Part shown: positions 9,438 through 17,198 of the stretch, piece after piece | Numbering within the stretch: the stretch's first letter is position 1 | How the letters are laid out: each line of letters opens with the position of its first letter | Origin: a virus | Virus record (IMG/VR): IMGVR_UViG_3300025853_000608 | Coordinates: 1-24,849 of that record | Reading direction: 5' to 3' (one strand) | Length of the DNA stretch: 24,849 nucleotides | Notes under the pieces: generated by a model | Told to the model about the DNA's origin: nothing | The model's database searches: none | What the model saw: only the letters and a program-made list of their open reading frames with translations | Program-made: the position numbers and the translations under genes

Positions 9438-10163
9438 TCAGTCGTCCCAGTCAGCGACAATAGAAGCTAACGCATCGTCGTCTGTCTTGGGAGCGGGAGC
9501 AGTTTTCTTGACTACTTTTTTAGGCTCCGGTGCAACGGGTTCCTCATCCTCAAACAAAGTATCAGTGACTTCTGCTTTTGCTGCGGCATACACGGGGGCA
9601 TCGGTAACTACCTCGAATGGATTCTCTTCGGCGGCAAATTCAAACCCTCCTTCTACTGCGTCAAACGGTGACGCTGCTGTCATAGGTACGTACTTGATCA
9701 CCTGTACGGCACGTAGTCTAAGGGATACACCTGCCTCGCGCATGTTGTACGGTGTAAAAGTAACCGCCACATTCACAGTGCTTCCAGTAGTGAGCAAAAA
9801 GTCTTCCGGTAGTTTAGCTCCTTTTGCATCGTATTGTATAGGCTTAAAGGTAAGGTCTTTACCATAGGCACCTTTTAGACCTGCCTTAAAGACGTAAGTA
9901 CCATCTTCTTCTTTGGTAAAAGGGTTATCAAACTTGTCAGGCCAGCTAGCTTCTTTCTTCCCAGCATAAGCCTGAGCCATCTCTACATACAGAGCTTTAG
10001 CAGCTTCTTTAGACATGCGGAACTTGATCTCATACCTAGCGCCGTCCTCAAGTGGTTCACATGGTACGCTACGGTTCTCGCTAGAATCAAATCTATAAGT
10101 CTTATTGATTCGCGGGTAAAGAGCTTCTACGTTTTTAATTACATACTGATTATTTGTAGCCAT
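9438..10163 (-). CDS. ssb: Single-stranded DNA-binding protein (T7 gp2.5-like type)
   Basis: A 241-aa protein that probably coats single-stranded DNA at the fork and recruits the other replication proteins. The first about 160 residues look like the OB-fold body of phage SSBs of the gp2.5/DUF2815 kind. From about 175 the chain becomes acidic and Pro/Lys-rich and ends in ASIVADWDD, the acidic tail with an aromatic residue typical of partner-recruiting SSBs. AGGA lies 8 nt before the ATG. It stands between an unknown zinc protein and the primase-helicase. A short segment at 165-174, SPFDAVEGGF, is echoed in the upstream neighbour. The function rests on the pattern and the tail, not on a search. 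Confidence 0.8.
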   Translation of the reverse strand: MATNNQYVIKNVEALYPRINKTYRFDSSENRSVPCEPLEDGARYEIKFRMSKEAAKALYVEMAQAYAGKKEASWPDKFDNPFTKEEDGTYVFKAGLKGAYGKDLTFKPIQYDAKGAKLPEDFLLTTGSTVNVAVTFTPYNMREAGVSLRLRAVQVIKYVPMTAASPFDAVEGGFEFAAEENPFEVVTDAPVYAAAKAEVTDTLFEDEEPVAPEPKKVVKKTAPAPKTDDDALASIVADWDD

Positions 10164-10183
10164 TTTAATTTCCTAATTTTAGT

Positions 10184-10849
10184 TTAGTTTGCGTTTATGT
10201 CAAAACCTTCCACCGCTGAGAACGGAGACACGGGTTCACTTGTTACAGGGACAGTCATAGTGACGGCCTTCGCAGTATCTTCGTGATCCACCATGCTGCA
10301 TACGGTGGCATAGGTGTCTTCGTCTAAACGACTTAGAGGTTTGAAATAAAGTTTTGGTACCACGCTATCACTATCAAAATATACTCTAGTAGTGACAGCA
10401 ATTATCGCCGTATCGTGCTTAGACAAAAGCCGTGCGTACTCTTGCAGCCCTTTATCCCCACCCTTACTACTACCAAATATAGAGGTAGCGGGTATCTGTA
10501 GCTGATACACTTCTTCAGGTTCTTCCTGAAATACAACTGCAAGTCGTTGTGAGAACCGACAAGCCCTTCCTCCAAACTCGCCTGAACCCCTTACGTTCTG
10601 AGGACAGTCCATACAACGCATGGATTGCTTTTGCTCTTGGGGTACAGCTTCATCCGGTCGCTGCGTGTCAGGTGACCAACACGTTGGAACCGCAACCCTG
10701 TTAGGGTCGTACGCCTCGCCATAGTAAGCGCGGGACACTGGGGCGGCATTAACTACTACCACGTCCATAGTCTGACTGTCGAGTGCCTTACCCTCTACTG
10801 TAAACTTGCTACCACGTAGACTGATTCGGCGTAGACTATCGTTACTCAT
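10184..10849 (-). CDS. Four-cysteine phage protein linked to SSB, unknown function (221 aa)
   Basis: No named family is recognised. Four cysteines, C57, C79, C82 and C97 (the middle pair as CMDC), could bind one zinc. The C-terminal half has beta-strand-like alternation (AVVFQEEPEEVYQLQIPAT, then LYFKPLSRL). The last residues contain SPFSAVEGF (208-216), nearly the same as a segment of the SSB encoded 20 bp downstream. That suggests either a shared partner-binding motif or a diverged SSB-like paralogue with a zinc insert. The start overlaps the previous stop as TGATG, so translation is probably coupled to the HTH gene before it. Location implies a DNA replication or recombination role. Confidence 0.7.
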   Translation of the reverse strand: MSNDSLRRISLRGSKFTVEGKALDSQTMDVVVVNAAPVSRAYYGEAYDPNRVAVPTCWSPDTQRPDEAVPQEQKQSMRCMDCPQNVRGSGEFGGRACRFSQRLAVVFQEEPEEVYQLQIPATSIFGSSKGGDKGLQEYARLLSKHDTAIIAVTTRVYFDSDSVVPKLYFKPLSRLDEDTYATVCSMVDHEDTAKAVTMTVPVTSEPVSPFSAVEGFDINAN

Positions 10850-11130
10850 CAGACGTCTTCATCCAGATCGAAATCCAACTCTAACTGTTCTTCTCCATAT
10901 TCCTCGGGTACATACACCTCTTCGACTTCTTTCTTACTTCCATCTGGGCCGCTACCTACTAGAGATGCTTCAACCGCAGGTAGGTTAAATCTATAGGTGT
11001 TGCCCACCTTAATAAAGGTATCGGGAGCGATTGTACCCTGACGTAACCATGCGCGGATGGTCGATATGGATACCGAGAAATGTCTTGCTACATTCTCAAT
11101 CGGTACAAAAGCGGGTTTAAGTTCTGACAT
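10849..11130 (-). CDS. Small HTH DNA-binding protein, excisionase/MerR-like (93 aa)
   Basis: Residues 9-50 have the winged-helix pattern of excisionase and MerR-type helix-turn-helix proteins: VARHFSVSISTIRAWLRQG, then a turn leading to KVGNTYRFNLPAVEASL. The last 30 residues are very acidic (EEYGEEQLELDFDLDEDV), a tail that could mimic DNA or contact SSB/RNA polymerase. It overlaps its upstream neighbour as TAATG and its downstream neighbour as TGATG. With no integrase visible, a transcription or replication regulator is more likely than a true excisionase. It is one candidate ligand for the window's palindromic sites. Confidence 0.72.
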   Translation of the reverse strand: MSELKPAFVPIENVARHFSVSISTIRAWLRQGTIAPDTFIKVGNTYRFNLPAVEASLVGSGPDGSKKEVEEVYVPEEYGEEQLELDFDLDEDV

Positions 11131-11531
11131 TATTTTTTCCTCACTGTTACTACGTACTCTGAATCTACATTAAGACCTTTTGGTGTAAGGTCGGGGTTTT
11201 CTTCTAGGAACTGCTTCATGTTTGCCTGATTGAGGCGCTTATCAAGTAGCTCCGGTGCCCCATGCTCTAACACAAACTCGTGCATGTTGCTCCAATCGCT
11301 AGTCCAATACCTAGTCTTGGCAGACCTATAAAACATTCCTTCTGAAGTCTTTACACTATCTACGCCTTGCGTCTTACAGAAATCTAACATGGCCTTCTTT
11401 ACTTCGTCTAACTGATCGGACAACTTACTGTCCTTCTCTTTAAACTCTGCTGTTAGCTCCGCTCTCTTAGCCTTGATCTTATGGAAGACCTTGGTGAGTT
11501 TCTCAACAGGGGCGCTGCTTTCATCGTTCAT
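11130..11531 (-). CDS. Conserved phage protein with coiled-coil start, Gp157-like (133 aa)
   Basis: The first about 55 residues form a charged heptad-rich helix (KLTKVFHKIKAKRAELTAEF and on). A compact part follows with the aromatic motif TRYWTSDW and the segment LDKRLNQANMKQFL. This resembles phage Gp157-like and nuclease-associated proteins, but the family call is from memory of the pattern. AGGAGAG precedes the ATG by 6 nt, and the gene ends in a TAATG overlap with the HTH gene. It follows the SNF2 helicase by 50 bp, so a helper role in recombination or DNA protection is plausible but unproved. Confidence 0.65.
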   Translation of the reverse strand: MNDESSAPVEKLTKVFHKIKAKRAELTAEFKEKDSKLSDQLDEVKKAMLDFCKTQGVDSVKTSEGMFYRSAKTRYWTSDWSNMHEFVLEHGAPELLDKRLNQANMKQFLEENPDLTPKGLNVDSEYVVTVRKK

Positions 11532-11581
11532 TGCTCTCTCCTATTAGTGACAGGGCGTCCACTTTAGTACCATCTAATACC

Positions 11582-13117
11582 CTAGTCAAGTATTTCTTTG
11601 TAAAGATCAATCATTTTTGTGTGTACGTTGATTCTGTTATCGAGTAATGCGTAAACACGTTTCTCGGCGTGGGAACCTTGGAGTTGGACGACGGTACATT
11701 TGTGATCTTGCCCTGATCTGTGTACACGGGCGTTTGCCTGAGCGTATGTCTCCAGTGAACTCGTCGGTGCCCACCACACTACTGTATTAGCCGCAGTTAA
11801 CGTGACGCCGTGCGCTGCTGACTGAGGTTGGATCACTAGCACCTTGGGATCTTCTTGCTCTTGGAACCGCTTAAATATCTCAGTTCGTTTGGGGGCTGGT
11901 ACGTCCCCCCGTATAACGTCTACAGTTATGCCATCGTCCCGTAGTTTGGCGGTTAGCATGTCGATGGTGTGTTTAAACGGTACGAACACTAGTACCTTTT
12001 TACTGGACTCATCTATCACTTCCCGTAGCACTTTGTATCGAGGAGCTATATCGAACTGCACTGCATCACCCTTGTCGGTGTACACTGCACCCGCAGATAT
12101 TTGCAGGAGTTTGTTCATGTTGACCGCCGCGTTAGCTGCTGTGACTTGCTCCCCCGCTGCCTCCATGACCATCTTGCTCTTTAGTTCTTTGTAGTACTTC
12201 TTTTGTTGGCGTGTTAACTCCACCTCACGCTTCACATACACCATCGGCGGAAGGTCTAGGCATTCTTCTTTCGTAAACCGTATAGCTGGTTGCAACACCC
12301 TATGCACCGTTGTGGTGGCGTCTTCTTTAGGTGTCCACTTAAAGTTAGTTATCTTTCTCATAACTTGGTCGCGGAAAGAACCAAAGAACTTAGGTACGGC
12401 AGTGGGGTTAACAAGTTTGGCTATGCCGTACGCATCTGTAGGACTCTGTGCCGCAGGGGTACCCGTCATCATCCATAGCCAAGTACTTGGGCCAACTAAC
12501 CTGTTGAGCGTCTTCCATCGGGTAGTCTGAGGGTTCTTGTAGTGGGTAGCTTCGTCTACGATTATTAGGTCAAAGCCCCCGTTGGCGATAGCGTCCTCTA
12601 CAATAGCCAACCCGTCATAATTTATTATCACGTACTCAGCTTCACCTTCAATTACCTCGCGCCGTTTCTTAGCTGCTCCGTACGCCACATCTACTTTGCG
12701 GTGCATGGCAAAACTAAAGAGGTCATTCCTCCATGCGGAATCCATGATGGATAGGGGGCATACCACCAACACACGTCTTATGACGCCTTGGTCGATTAGG
12801 TAGTCAGACGCCCATATAGCACTAGCGGTCTTGCCTGTACCCTGCTCGTTAAAGCAAAACGCCTTACGGTTAAGTGTTAGGAAAGAGGCGGTGGTCTTCT
12901 GGTGGCCGAACGGCGCGTACCTACCTGACCACTCGTACCTAGATTCTATGGGGGATGGCGCGTTGATGTTCATGTTGCGCAACACCTGAGTCTCCTCCAA
13001 TCCCCAGTTAACAAGTACTTGGTTGTTCGGTAGTTCTTTGCTTTTAGGTATCACCGCAGTAACTCTTGATGGGTTACGTAGGGTGAGTAGTAATGCCTTA
13101 TCGTCTACTATCTTCAT
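11582..13117 (-). CDS. SNF2/DEAD-type superfamily 2 helicase
   Basis: A 511-aa ATP-driven DNA translocase. Visible motifs in order are Walker A NEQGTGKTAS (Lys96), the DEAH-like box DEATH (188-192), MTGTPA as motif III, and ARVHRSGQ (about 463-470) as motif VI, the R-x-x-R-x-G-Q signature of SNF2 helicases. No extra nuclease or zinc domain is seen. The open frame runs 43 codons further upstream into poor-quality sequence; the ATG at 13117 with GGAGCG 5-6 nt before it is the real start. A 241-bp gap lies upstream, the largest in the lower array, so this gene may have its own promoter. The likely role is fork remodelling, branch migration or annealing-based recombination. Confidence 0.9.
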   Translation of the reverse strand: MKIVDDKALLLTLRNPSRVTAVIPKSKELPNNQVLVNWGLEETQVLRNMNINAPSPIESRYEWSGRYAPFGHQKTTASFLTLNRKAFCFNEQGTGKTASAIWASDYLIDQGVIRRVLVVCPLSIMDSAWRNDLFSFAMHRKVDVAYGAAKKRREVIEGEAEYVIINYDGLAIVEDAIANGGFDLIIVDEATHYKNPQTTRWKTLNRLVGPSTWLWMMTGTPAAQSPTDAYGIAKLVNPTAVPKFFGSFRDQVMRKITNFKWTPKEDATTTVHRVLQPAIRFTKEECLDLPPMVYVKREVELTRQQKKYYKELKSKMVMEAAGEQVTAANAAVNMNKLLQISAGAVYTDKGDAVQFDIAPRYKVLREVIDESSKKVLVFVPFKHTIDMLTAKLRDDGITVDVIRGDVPAPKRTEIFKRFQEQEDPKVLVIQPQSAAHGVTLTAANTVVWWAPTSSLETYAQANARVHRSGQDHKCTVVQLQGSHAEKRVYALLDNRINVHTKMIDLYKEILD

Positions 13118-13308
13118 TTGTCGCTCCGATGCGAAATAGCATGAAGTGGGTGTCCACGTCACGCGAAAAAATTTAATGGCCCTGCTTCGTCCATAGATAG
13201 GGCTAGGTCTACTTATGATGGAAAACGTGAAAATTCCACAAAACACGCTACCGTTGGACTACTCGATTTTATGGCGCTTTATATGCCCTCTTAACGGGAG
13301 CACGCCAT

Positions 13309-13337
13309 CATTTAAAGACGCATCAAGCACGCGTCAA
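13309..13337 (-). promoter_or_regulatory. Possible sigma-70-like promoter before the SNF2 helicase gene
   Basis: On the - strand TTGACG (13337-13332) is followed after 17 bp by TAAATG (13314-13309). The -35 box is good, the -10 box weak. It lies in the only sizeable gap between 17.7 kb and 9.4 kb (13118-13358), where nothing else was recognised. It is a suggestion only. Confidence 0.25.
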
Positions 13338-13358
13338 CCCATACCAATAGGGAGTTCT

Positions 13359-13634
13359 TTACTTAGGCTTTCTACTGCCTTTCTTTTTGTAGTTCCGGCT
13401 ACGGTTAGTAGAGCTATCCTCTACTGTAACACCATCTTTGTTGGTGCCGCCATTGACTAGGGCTTTCTTATGACTAACGTCTTTACCTTCCCGCTTGTCA
13501 GCCTTGCCATTGCCGTTGGCGTCTTTGCCTTTCTTATCCATAGCACGTCTGGCACGCTGTCGCTCCATTCGGCGTTCAAACGTGTCACTCCCTACAGGAG
13601 CATTGACTTGTTTCTTTCTTTTTCTAGGACGCAT
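13359..13634 (-). CDS. Highly basic small protein with an EF-hand-like loop (91 aa)
   Basis: The start is set by the TAATG overlap with the Cas4-like nuclease gene; the frame extends eight codons further without support. Lys and Arg dominate the whole chain, which should be disordered and nucleic-acid binding. Residues 38-49, DANGNGKADKRE, match the calcium-binding EF-hand/dockerin loop at positions 1, 3, 5, 6, 9 and 12. The strong positive charge argues for DNA or RNA binding. The loop may bind a metal or be a chance match in low-complexity sequence. Family not recognised. Confidence 0.65.
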   Translation of the reverse strand: MRPRKRKKQVNAPVGSDTFERRMERQRARRAMDKKGKDANGNGKADKREGKDVSHKKALVNGGTNKDGVTVEDSSTNRSRNYKKKGSRKPK

Positions 13635-14305
13635 TATTGTCTTCCGTTGTGTACACATTCTGTCACTAGGCAGTGACGTTTACATAGCCCACTTTGGTGT
13701 GCGTTCCACACATCTTTCTCGAACGCTTTCTCCATACGGCTATAGTCTGACAACCATTTAGACCACAGTTTAGCTTCATCTGGCTTGTTGTAAGTGCCTG
13801 TTATTAACTCACCACACACAACAAACACGAGACCCCCCCGGACAAACTGTATTTCGGGGTAGTGTTTAAACACTGCGAGGGCCATCAACTCTAACTGCCC
13901 TTTATCTGCGTATCGTGTGTTCTTGCTGGTCTTGTAGTCTATCACCCAAGCTGTCTTGGCTTCTCTATCCAGTATAACTAAATCGGCTATGCCCCGCCAC
14001 CACACATTATCATCCCTAAATCCACAGGGGTCTAGGTTCTCAGTAAGCCCCATCTCTAACTCACAGAGCTTCTCGCCTGACTTAGCCATCAACGCATCGA
14101 GAACATCTTTACAGTAACCGTACTTAGCGGGGAGCGGCGTGCCGTCCCTAACGTATTCCTCTGCGGCGAGGTGTACGGCGGTGCCATATAGCATCGCCTC
14201 TGTCTCAGGTTCTTTATAGTCCTTAGCCACCTTCAAGTGATAGAACTTCTTAGGACACTGTTCAAAAGACTTAATCTTTGAGAACGACCACGGCGCTATA
14301 CCCAT
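13634..14305 (-). CDS. Cas4/RecB-like PD-(D/E)XK nuclease with Fe-S cysteines
   Basis: A 223-aa nuclease. The N-terminal SFSKIKSFEQCPKKFY holds Cys17. GTAVH gives His45. GIADLVI gives Asp108 and VIDYKTSK gives Asp123 and Lys125, the PD-(D/E)XK core. Near the end C208, C212 and C217 join Cys17 to form the 1+3 cysteine set that holds a 4Fe-4S cluster in Cas4 and AddB nucleases. Phage members of this family usually act as exonucleases in recombination or end processing, often near SSB and helicases, as here. It is coupled by TGATG to the gene before and TAATG to the gene after. No CRISPR array or Cas1/2 is nearby, so a spacer-acquisition role is not implied. Confidence 0.88.
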   Translation of the reverse strand: MGIAPWSFSKIKSFEQCPKKFYHLKVAKDYKEPETEAMLYGTAVHLAAEEYVRDGTPLPAKYGYCKDVLDALMAKSGEKLCELEMGLTENLDPCGFRDDNVWWRGIADLVILDREAKTAWVIDYKTSKNTRYADKGQLELMALAVFKHYPEIQFVRGGLVFVVCGELITGTYNKPDEAKLWSKWLSDYSRMEKAFEKDVWNAHQSGLCKRHCLVTECVHNGRQ

Positions 14306-14532
14306 CAGTGTTTCTCCCCAAACATCGAACTTACTATTGTTAGTTCACGTATCAATACGTCTAGTTGCTCTACATCTAGGAATACAGCATTAATGTGTGT
14401 CTTTTTACCATGTGTCAGGCACTGCTCTACGCAAACTACAGGATCTCCGTCATCATCCTCACCCACCATTATCGCCAAGTAGTCGCCCGTTGTTTCTGGG
14501 AATTTGTCAGGGAACTTAATAATCTCACCCAT
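14305..14532 (-). CDS. Small acidic phage protein, unknown function (75 aa)
   Basis: No family is recognised. It is mixed alpha/beta by pattern, with an acidic loop GEDDDGDP and two cysteines (VVCVEQC). GGGAG lies about 9 nt before the ATG, and the stop overlaps the nuclease start as TGATG, so the two are probably made together. It also overlaps the end of the preceding membrane protein gene by 8 nt. The tight packing supports a real gene. Confidence 0.6.
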   Translation of the reverse strand: MGEIIKFPDKFPETTGDYLAIMVGEDDDGDPVVCVEQCLTHGKKTHINAVFLDVEQLDVLIRELTIVSSMFGEKH

Positions 14533-14731
14533 TAACGTATACTCCCACTACCCCGCCCAACACAAACAACCCAATCCACCCGCACGCCGAAACCACGGTG
14601 GGGCTAAACAACAGACCGTATACTCGCGTAGCAAACGTATCGCCAACGCGGTGTCTAAACATAGTCGCCCTCCGTATCTCTCGATCTGCAAACCTATTGG
14701 CTTCCCGTACTGCTCTTTTAATATCGCTCAT
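14525..14731 (-). CDS. Small membrane protein with one C-terminal helix (68 aa)
   Basis: The first about 40 residues are basic and helical (DIKRAVREANRFADREIRR), and residues about 45-66 form one hydrophobic segment (ACGWIGLFVLGGVVGVYV). This is the layout of a tail-anchored inner-membrane protein with an Arg-rich cytoplasmic part. It overlaps the polymerase stop by ATGA, and GAGAGG lies upstream. Possible roles are membrane attachment of replication, lysis control or superinfection exclusion; the sequence does not decide between them. Confidence 0.6.
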   Translation of the reverse strand: MSDIKRAVREANRFADREIRRATMFRHRVGDTFATRVYGLLFSPTVVSACGWIGLFVLGGVVGVYVNG

Positions 14732-16563
14732 CCCGCTGCCTCTCCATATGATTTACCACTGTCTGACTCACACGTTATCGGTAAGCCCTCTGCCCAATCG
14801 GGCGTAACACGCATACAACTTTCAATGAATGCCTGTCCTCGTACTAAGTCGTCAGTAGGTACGCAACACACTAATGAATCGTGTACGGTCAATGCTACCT
14901 TCTCCTGTTTGGCAACAGCCAACATCTGCTCGCCGATGATACACCTAGCGATAGCCTGACACACGTTCTCACATAACTTACCGCCATAGATGCGGGTGTA
15001 CCCGCGCCGAGTCTTGTACCTAAACTCCGGCCCATGCTCCCCCTGCTCAAAATCTAACCCGTCATAACGCATAATCAAACCGGACGGCAGTAGTATTCCC
15101 ATACCCGTAGCGGTTTCGACGGATTTAATAATCCCGTTCGGCCCAAGGGACATGGTTTCTCCACGGGACATTTTTACTATCATCTGTTGTAAGTCACGCC
15201 ATAACTTGTTTATCTTCCAGTTAGCGTCTCGGTAGATGTTAACTACCCTACGCCCCTCCTCCAACGGCATGACGTGACCAAATGTAGCCAACTGCTCTAC
15301 AAACCTAACCGCTCCCATACCATAGCCACACCCTAGGATAGTCGTTTTGCCCACAAAGCGTTGCTCTTTGGTAACATCTTCTTCCGGTATGTCGTAAATC
15401 TTCGACGCCATCTTTATATAAACGTCTTCCCCGTTCAGGAAAGCTGATACCAGATCATCCTGCCCAGCTACCCACGCCAACACCCGTGCCTCAATCTGCG
15501 AGGAGTCACAGTCAACCATCGTATACCCTTCGGGGGCAAGCATACTGTTCTTTAACTTCTTACCGTTCGTACCACGACTAGGTAGGTTCTGGATGTTGAT
15601 CTTGTCATCGCCTCCCCACCTACCCGTATGCGCGGCGTAGTATCTTATCGGTACCGGCATTAGTCCGCGCTTGGCTATACCTATAAACCTCTCAGTACGC
15701 GACTCCTCCAACGTACTCTTGGTGCCTAACCTAGATGTTACCAATGTCTGCACCCTATGATCGGGGTGGTCAGCCAATGCCTTGAACTGCTCGTCACTCT
15801 TAGCAAACGCATAGGTCTGCTTACCAGTCGTTAGACTCTTCTTCATGGGGGGTGTAACACCTAACCCCTCAAGTAACTCAGCGAACTTAGGGTTACTCAT
15901 CAGCTCCTTCTTAGTCGCACCAGAAGACGCTATCAGGTCTTCTTTAAGTTGCTTGGTAGATTCTAAGTGGTGCTCCAACAAGCCAAGGTCTAACTCTAGT
16001 ATAGGGTCTACGAACATACGTAACGTGCAATCAATGATGCGTAGTTCTTGCTTGGGAAACCCTCTACCCATAATGTTAAACAATCTGTACGTTAACTCTA
16101 CGTCATTGATACAGTAGTCGCCATAACTGCTTAGTTCTTCTACGGTGAAATCTGTTCGGCGTTTACCGAGGGCGTCGAGTACTTCTGTTCCCTTCTTACC
16201 GATGTTATATCTTTCAGCGAGTGCAGCGAGTGATCCACCAACCTCAACCCCGTGTAAAGCACGGGCCATACACAAAGTATCACCGAGCAAGCGAGGATGC
16301 ACATCAAACAACCAACTAAGAATAGCCCCATCGAACATAGTGTTGTGGCATAGTAGGATAGAGTTGGCCCAATCGAACGAGTGTAGATACTCTTTAAGTT
16401 CTTCGTGTGTGCCACTAGCCCACTCCGTTCCGCCGTTGTTTACTTTTATACCTATACCGATCACCTCAAAGCGAGGGTCACGGATATAGGATTCAGTTGT
16501 CATCTTTCTTAAAGAGAAGTCTTTGTCATAATACGTTTCCAGATCAACCGTTATCAAGTCCAT
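14728..16563 (-). CDS. Family A DNA polymerase with 3'-5' exonuclease domain
   Basis: A 611-aa replicative polymerase. The proofreading exonuclease is at the N-terminus: VDLET (Asp7, Glu9), CHNTMFDG, and YCINDVELTY as the Tyr/Asp motif. The polymerase motifs follow: motif A CDSSQIEAR with Asp353, motif B with Arg402, Lys406 and Tyr414, and motif C VHDS with His561 and Asp562. Motif C has Ser where most family members have Glu. There is no 5'-3' exonuclease domain. AAGGAGG stands 6 nt before the ATG at 16563; the longer open frame upstream runs through another real gene. The 5' end overlaps the 59-aa gene by 20 nt. It is shorter than T7 gp5 (about 704 aa), and no inserted domain is seen. Confidence 0.95.
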   Translation of the reverse strand: MDLITVDLETYYDKDFSLRKMTTESYIRDPRFEVIGIGIKVNNGGTEWASGTHEELKEYLHSFDWANSILLCHNTMFDGAILSWLFDVHPRLLGDTLCMARALHGVEVGGSLAALAERYNIGKKGTEVLDALGKRRTDFTVEELSSYGDYCINDVELTYRLFNIMGRGFPKQELRIIDCTLRMFVDPILELDLGLLEHHLESTKQLKEDLIASSGATKKELMSNPKFAELLEGLGVTPPMKKSLTTGKQTYAFAKSDEQFKALADHPDHRVQTLVTSRLGTKSTLEESRTERFIGIAKRGLMPVPIRYYAAHTGRWGGDDKINIQNLPSRGTNGKKLKNSMLAPEGYTMVDCDSSQIEARVLAWVAGQDDLVSAFLNGEDVYIKMASKIYDIPEEDVTKEQRFVGKTTILGCGYGMGAVRFVEQLATFGHVMPLEEGRRVVNIYRDANWKINKLWRDLQQMIVKMSRGETMSLGPNGIIKSVETATGMGILLPSGLIMRYDGLDFEQGEHGPEFRYKTRRGYTRIYGGKLCENVCQAIARCIIGEQMLAVAKQEKVALTVHDSLVCCVPTDDLVRGQAFIESCMRVTPDWAEGLPITCESDSGKSYGEAAG

Positions 16564-16723
16564 CGTCATCCTCCTTGTCTTTGGGCGCAGGACGTACCTC
16601 TTTGGGCGTAGGACGTACCGTATCTTTCTTCTTGTTAAAGATGTTGTCCCAGTTATCCGCAAATGTACCTGCCGTTGGACGTTGCTTGTCCCCCTTACCA
16701 CCGTGCGTCTGACCTCTACTCAT
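16544..16723 (-). CDS. Short Gly/Lys-rich phage protein, MSRGQTHGGKGD type (59 aa)
   Basis: This gene is shorter than common ORF cut-offs and was read directly from the sequence. It starts MSRGQTHGGKGDKQRP, a pattern I recognise from many short phage proteins encoded near polymerase genes. FADNWDNIFNKK follows, then a doubled VRPxPK segment and an acidic end (EDDDGLDNG). The start overlaps the DUF3310 stop by 8 nt and the end overlaps the polymerase start by 20 nt. The polymerase ribosome site AAGGAGG lies inside its coding region. Function unknown. Confidence 0.75.
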   Translation of the reverse strand: MSRGQTHGGKGDKQRPTAGTFADNWDNIFNKKKDTVRPTPKEVRPAPKDKEDDDGLDNG

Positions 16724-17198
16724 AGTCTTCGCCCACTAACTCGATAAGGCGTGACAGGTACCACTCAGCTTTCTGGAGGTCTTGCAGTGGGTCGTAAGCG
16801 TGCTTGGTCTCATAGCGCCAGAGGTACTTCATGCAGTTGCCCTTGAGGTAGCCCGCGAACGCTGCGGTAGTCATGCTCTCCTCAATAGCTTCGATACACT
16901 CGATGAGACCTGACTTGTAGTGGTCGGGGTTTATAGCATCGTCTTTCTCGTCTTCTTCAGCTTGACTAAACTCCAGTAGGTCTTCTTCAGCTTCCGCATC
17001 TGCCAACTCAATATACACCCGCATGAGAGACTCATCTATTGTTGGCGTTGCGGCTTTAACAGCCTCTGCACCTAGGTTAAACCCTTGCTCCACCGCTTCT
17101 ACCACAAAGTCTACTATTGCGGGGCTTTCTTTTCGCAGTCTTTCCCATTCGGCATCCAACGCGCCGCGTACTTTGGATTCTGATTTTTCATTGCCCAT
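16716..17198 (-). CDS. DUF3310 protein, T7 gp1.7 nucleotide-kinase relative (160 aa)
   Basis: The C-terminal half carries the DUF3310 signature: NPDHYKSGLIECIEAIE (about 95-111), GYLKGNCMKYLWRYETK, then DLQKAEWYLSRLIEL. In phage T7 a protein with this domain (gp1.7) is reported to phosphorylate dGMP and dTMP, so this one may feed precursors to the polymerase encoded nearby; that is inference by family. The N-terminal 90 residues are an acidic helical extension. GGAG lies 7-8 nt before the ATG. The first 28 codons overlap the end of the VRR-NUC gene in another frame. Confidence 0.82.
   Translation of the reverse strand: MGNEKSESKVRGALDAEWERLRKESPAIVDFVVEAVEQGFNLGAEAVKAATPTIDESLMRVYIELADAEAEEDLLEFSQAEEDEKDDAINPDHYKSGLIECIEAIEESMTTAAFAGYLKGNCMKYLWRYETKHAYDPLQDLQKAEWYLSRLIELVGEDYE

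Noticed and set aside
10849-11130. Excisionase, implying a temperate phage
   Set aside because: No integrase or attachment site is visible, and similar small HTH proteins are common in lytic phages. The question stays open outside the window.
13118-13246. The N-terminal extension of the SNF2 helicase frame
   Set aside because: It lacks a ribosome site and family similarity. The ATG at 13117 has a good site and starts the normal protein.
13341-13355. ACCAATAGGGAGT resembling the end of a T7-type promoter on the + strand
   Set aside because: Only the last part matches, no second copy was noticed, no phage RNA polymerase is in the window, and it would point against all nearby genes.
13215-13460. 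An 81-codon + strand frame across the gap before the SNF2 helicase
   Set aside because: It overlaps the basic 91-aa gene on the other strand and has no family signal or ribosome site.
13634-14305. Cas4-like gene as part of a phage CRISPR-Cas system
   Set aside because: No Cas1, Cas2, effector or regularly spaced repeat-spacer array is present. The repeats at 24.2-24.8 kb are not a CRISPR array.
16564-16701. The N-terminal extension of the DNA polymerase frame
   Set aside because: It overlaps a recognisable 59-aa phage gene and contains a translated DNA repeat. AAGGAGG sits before the ATG at 16563.
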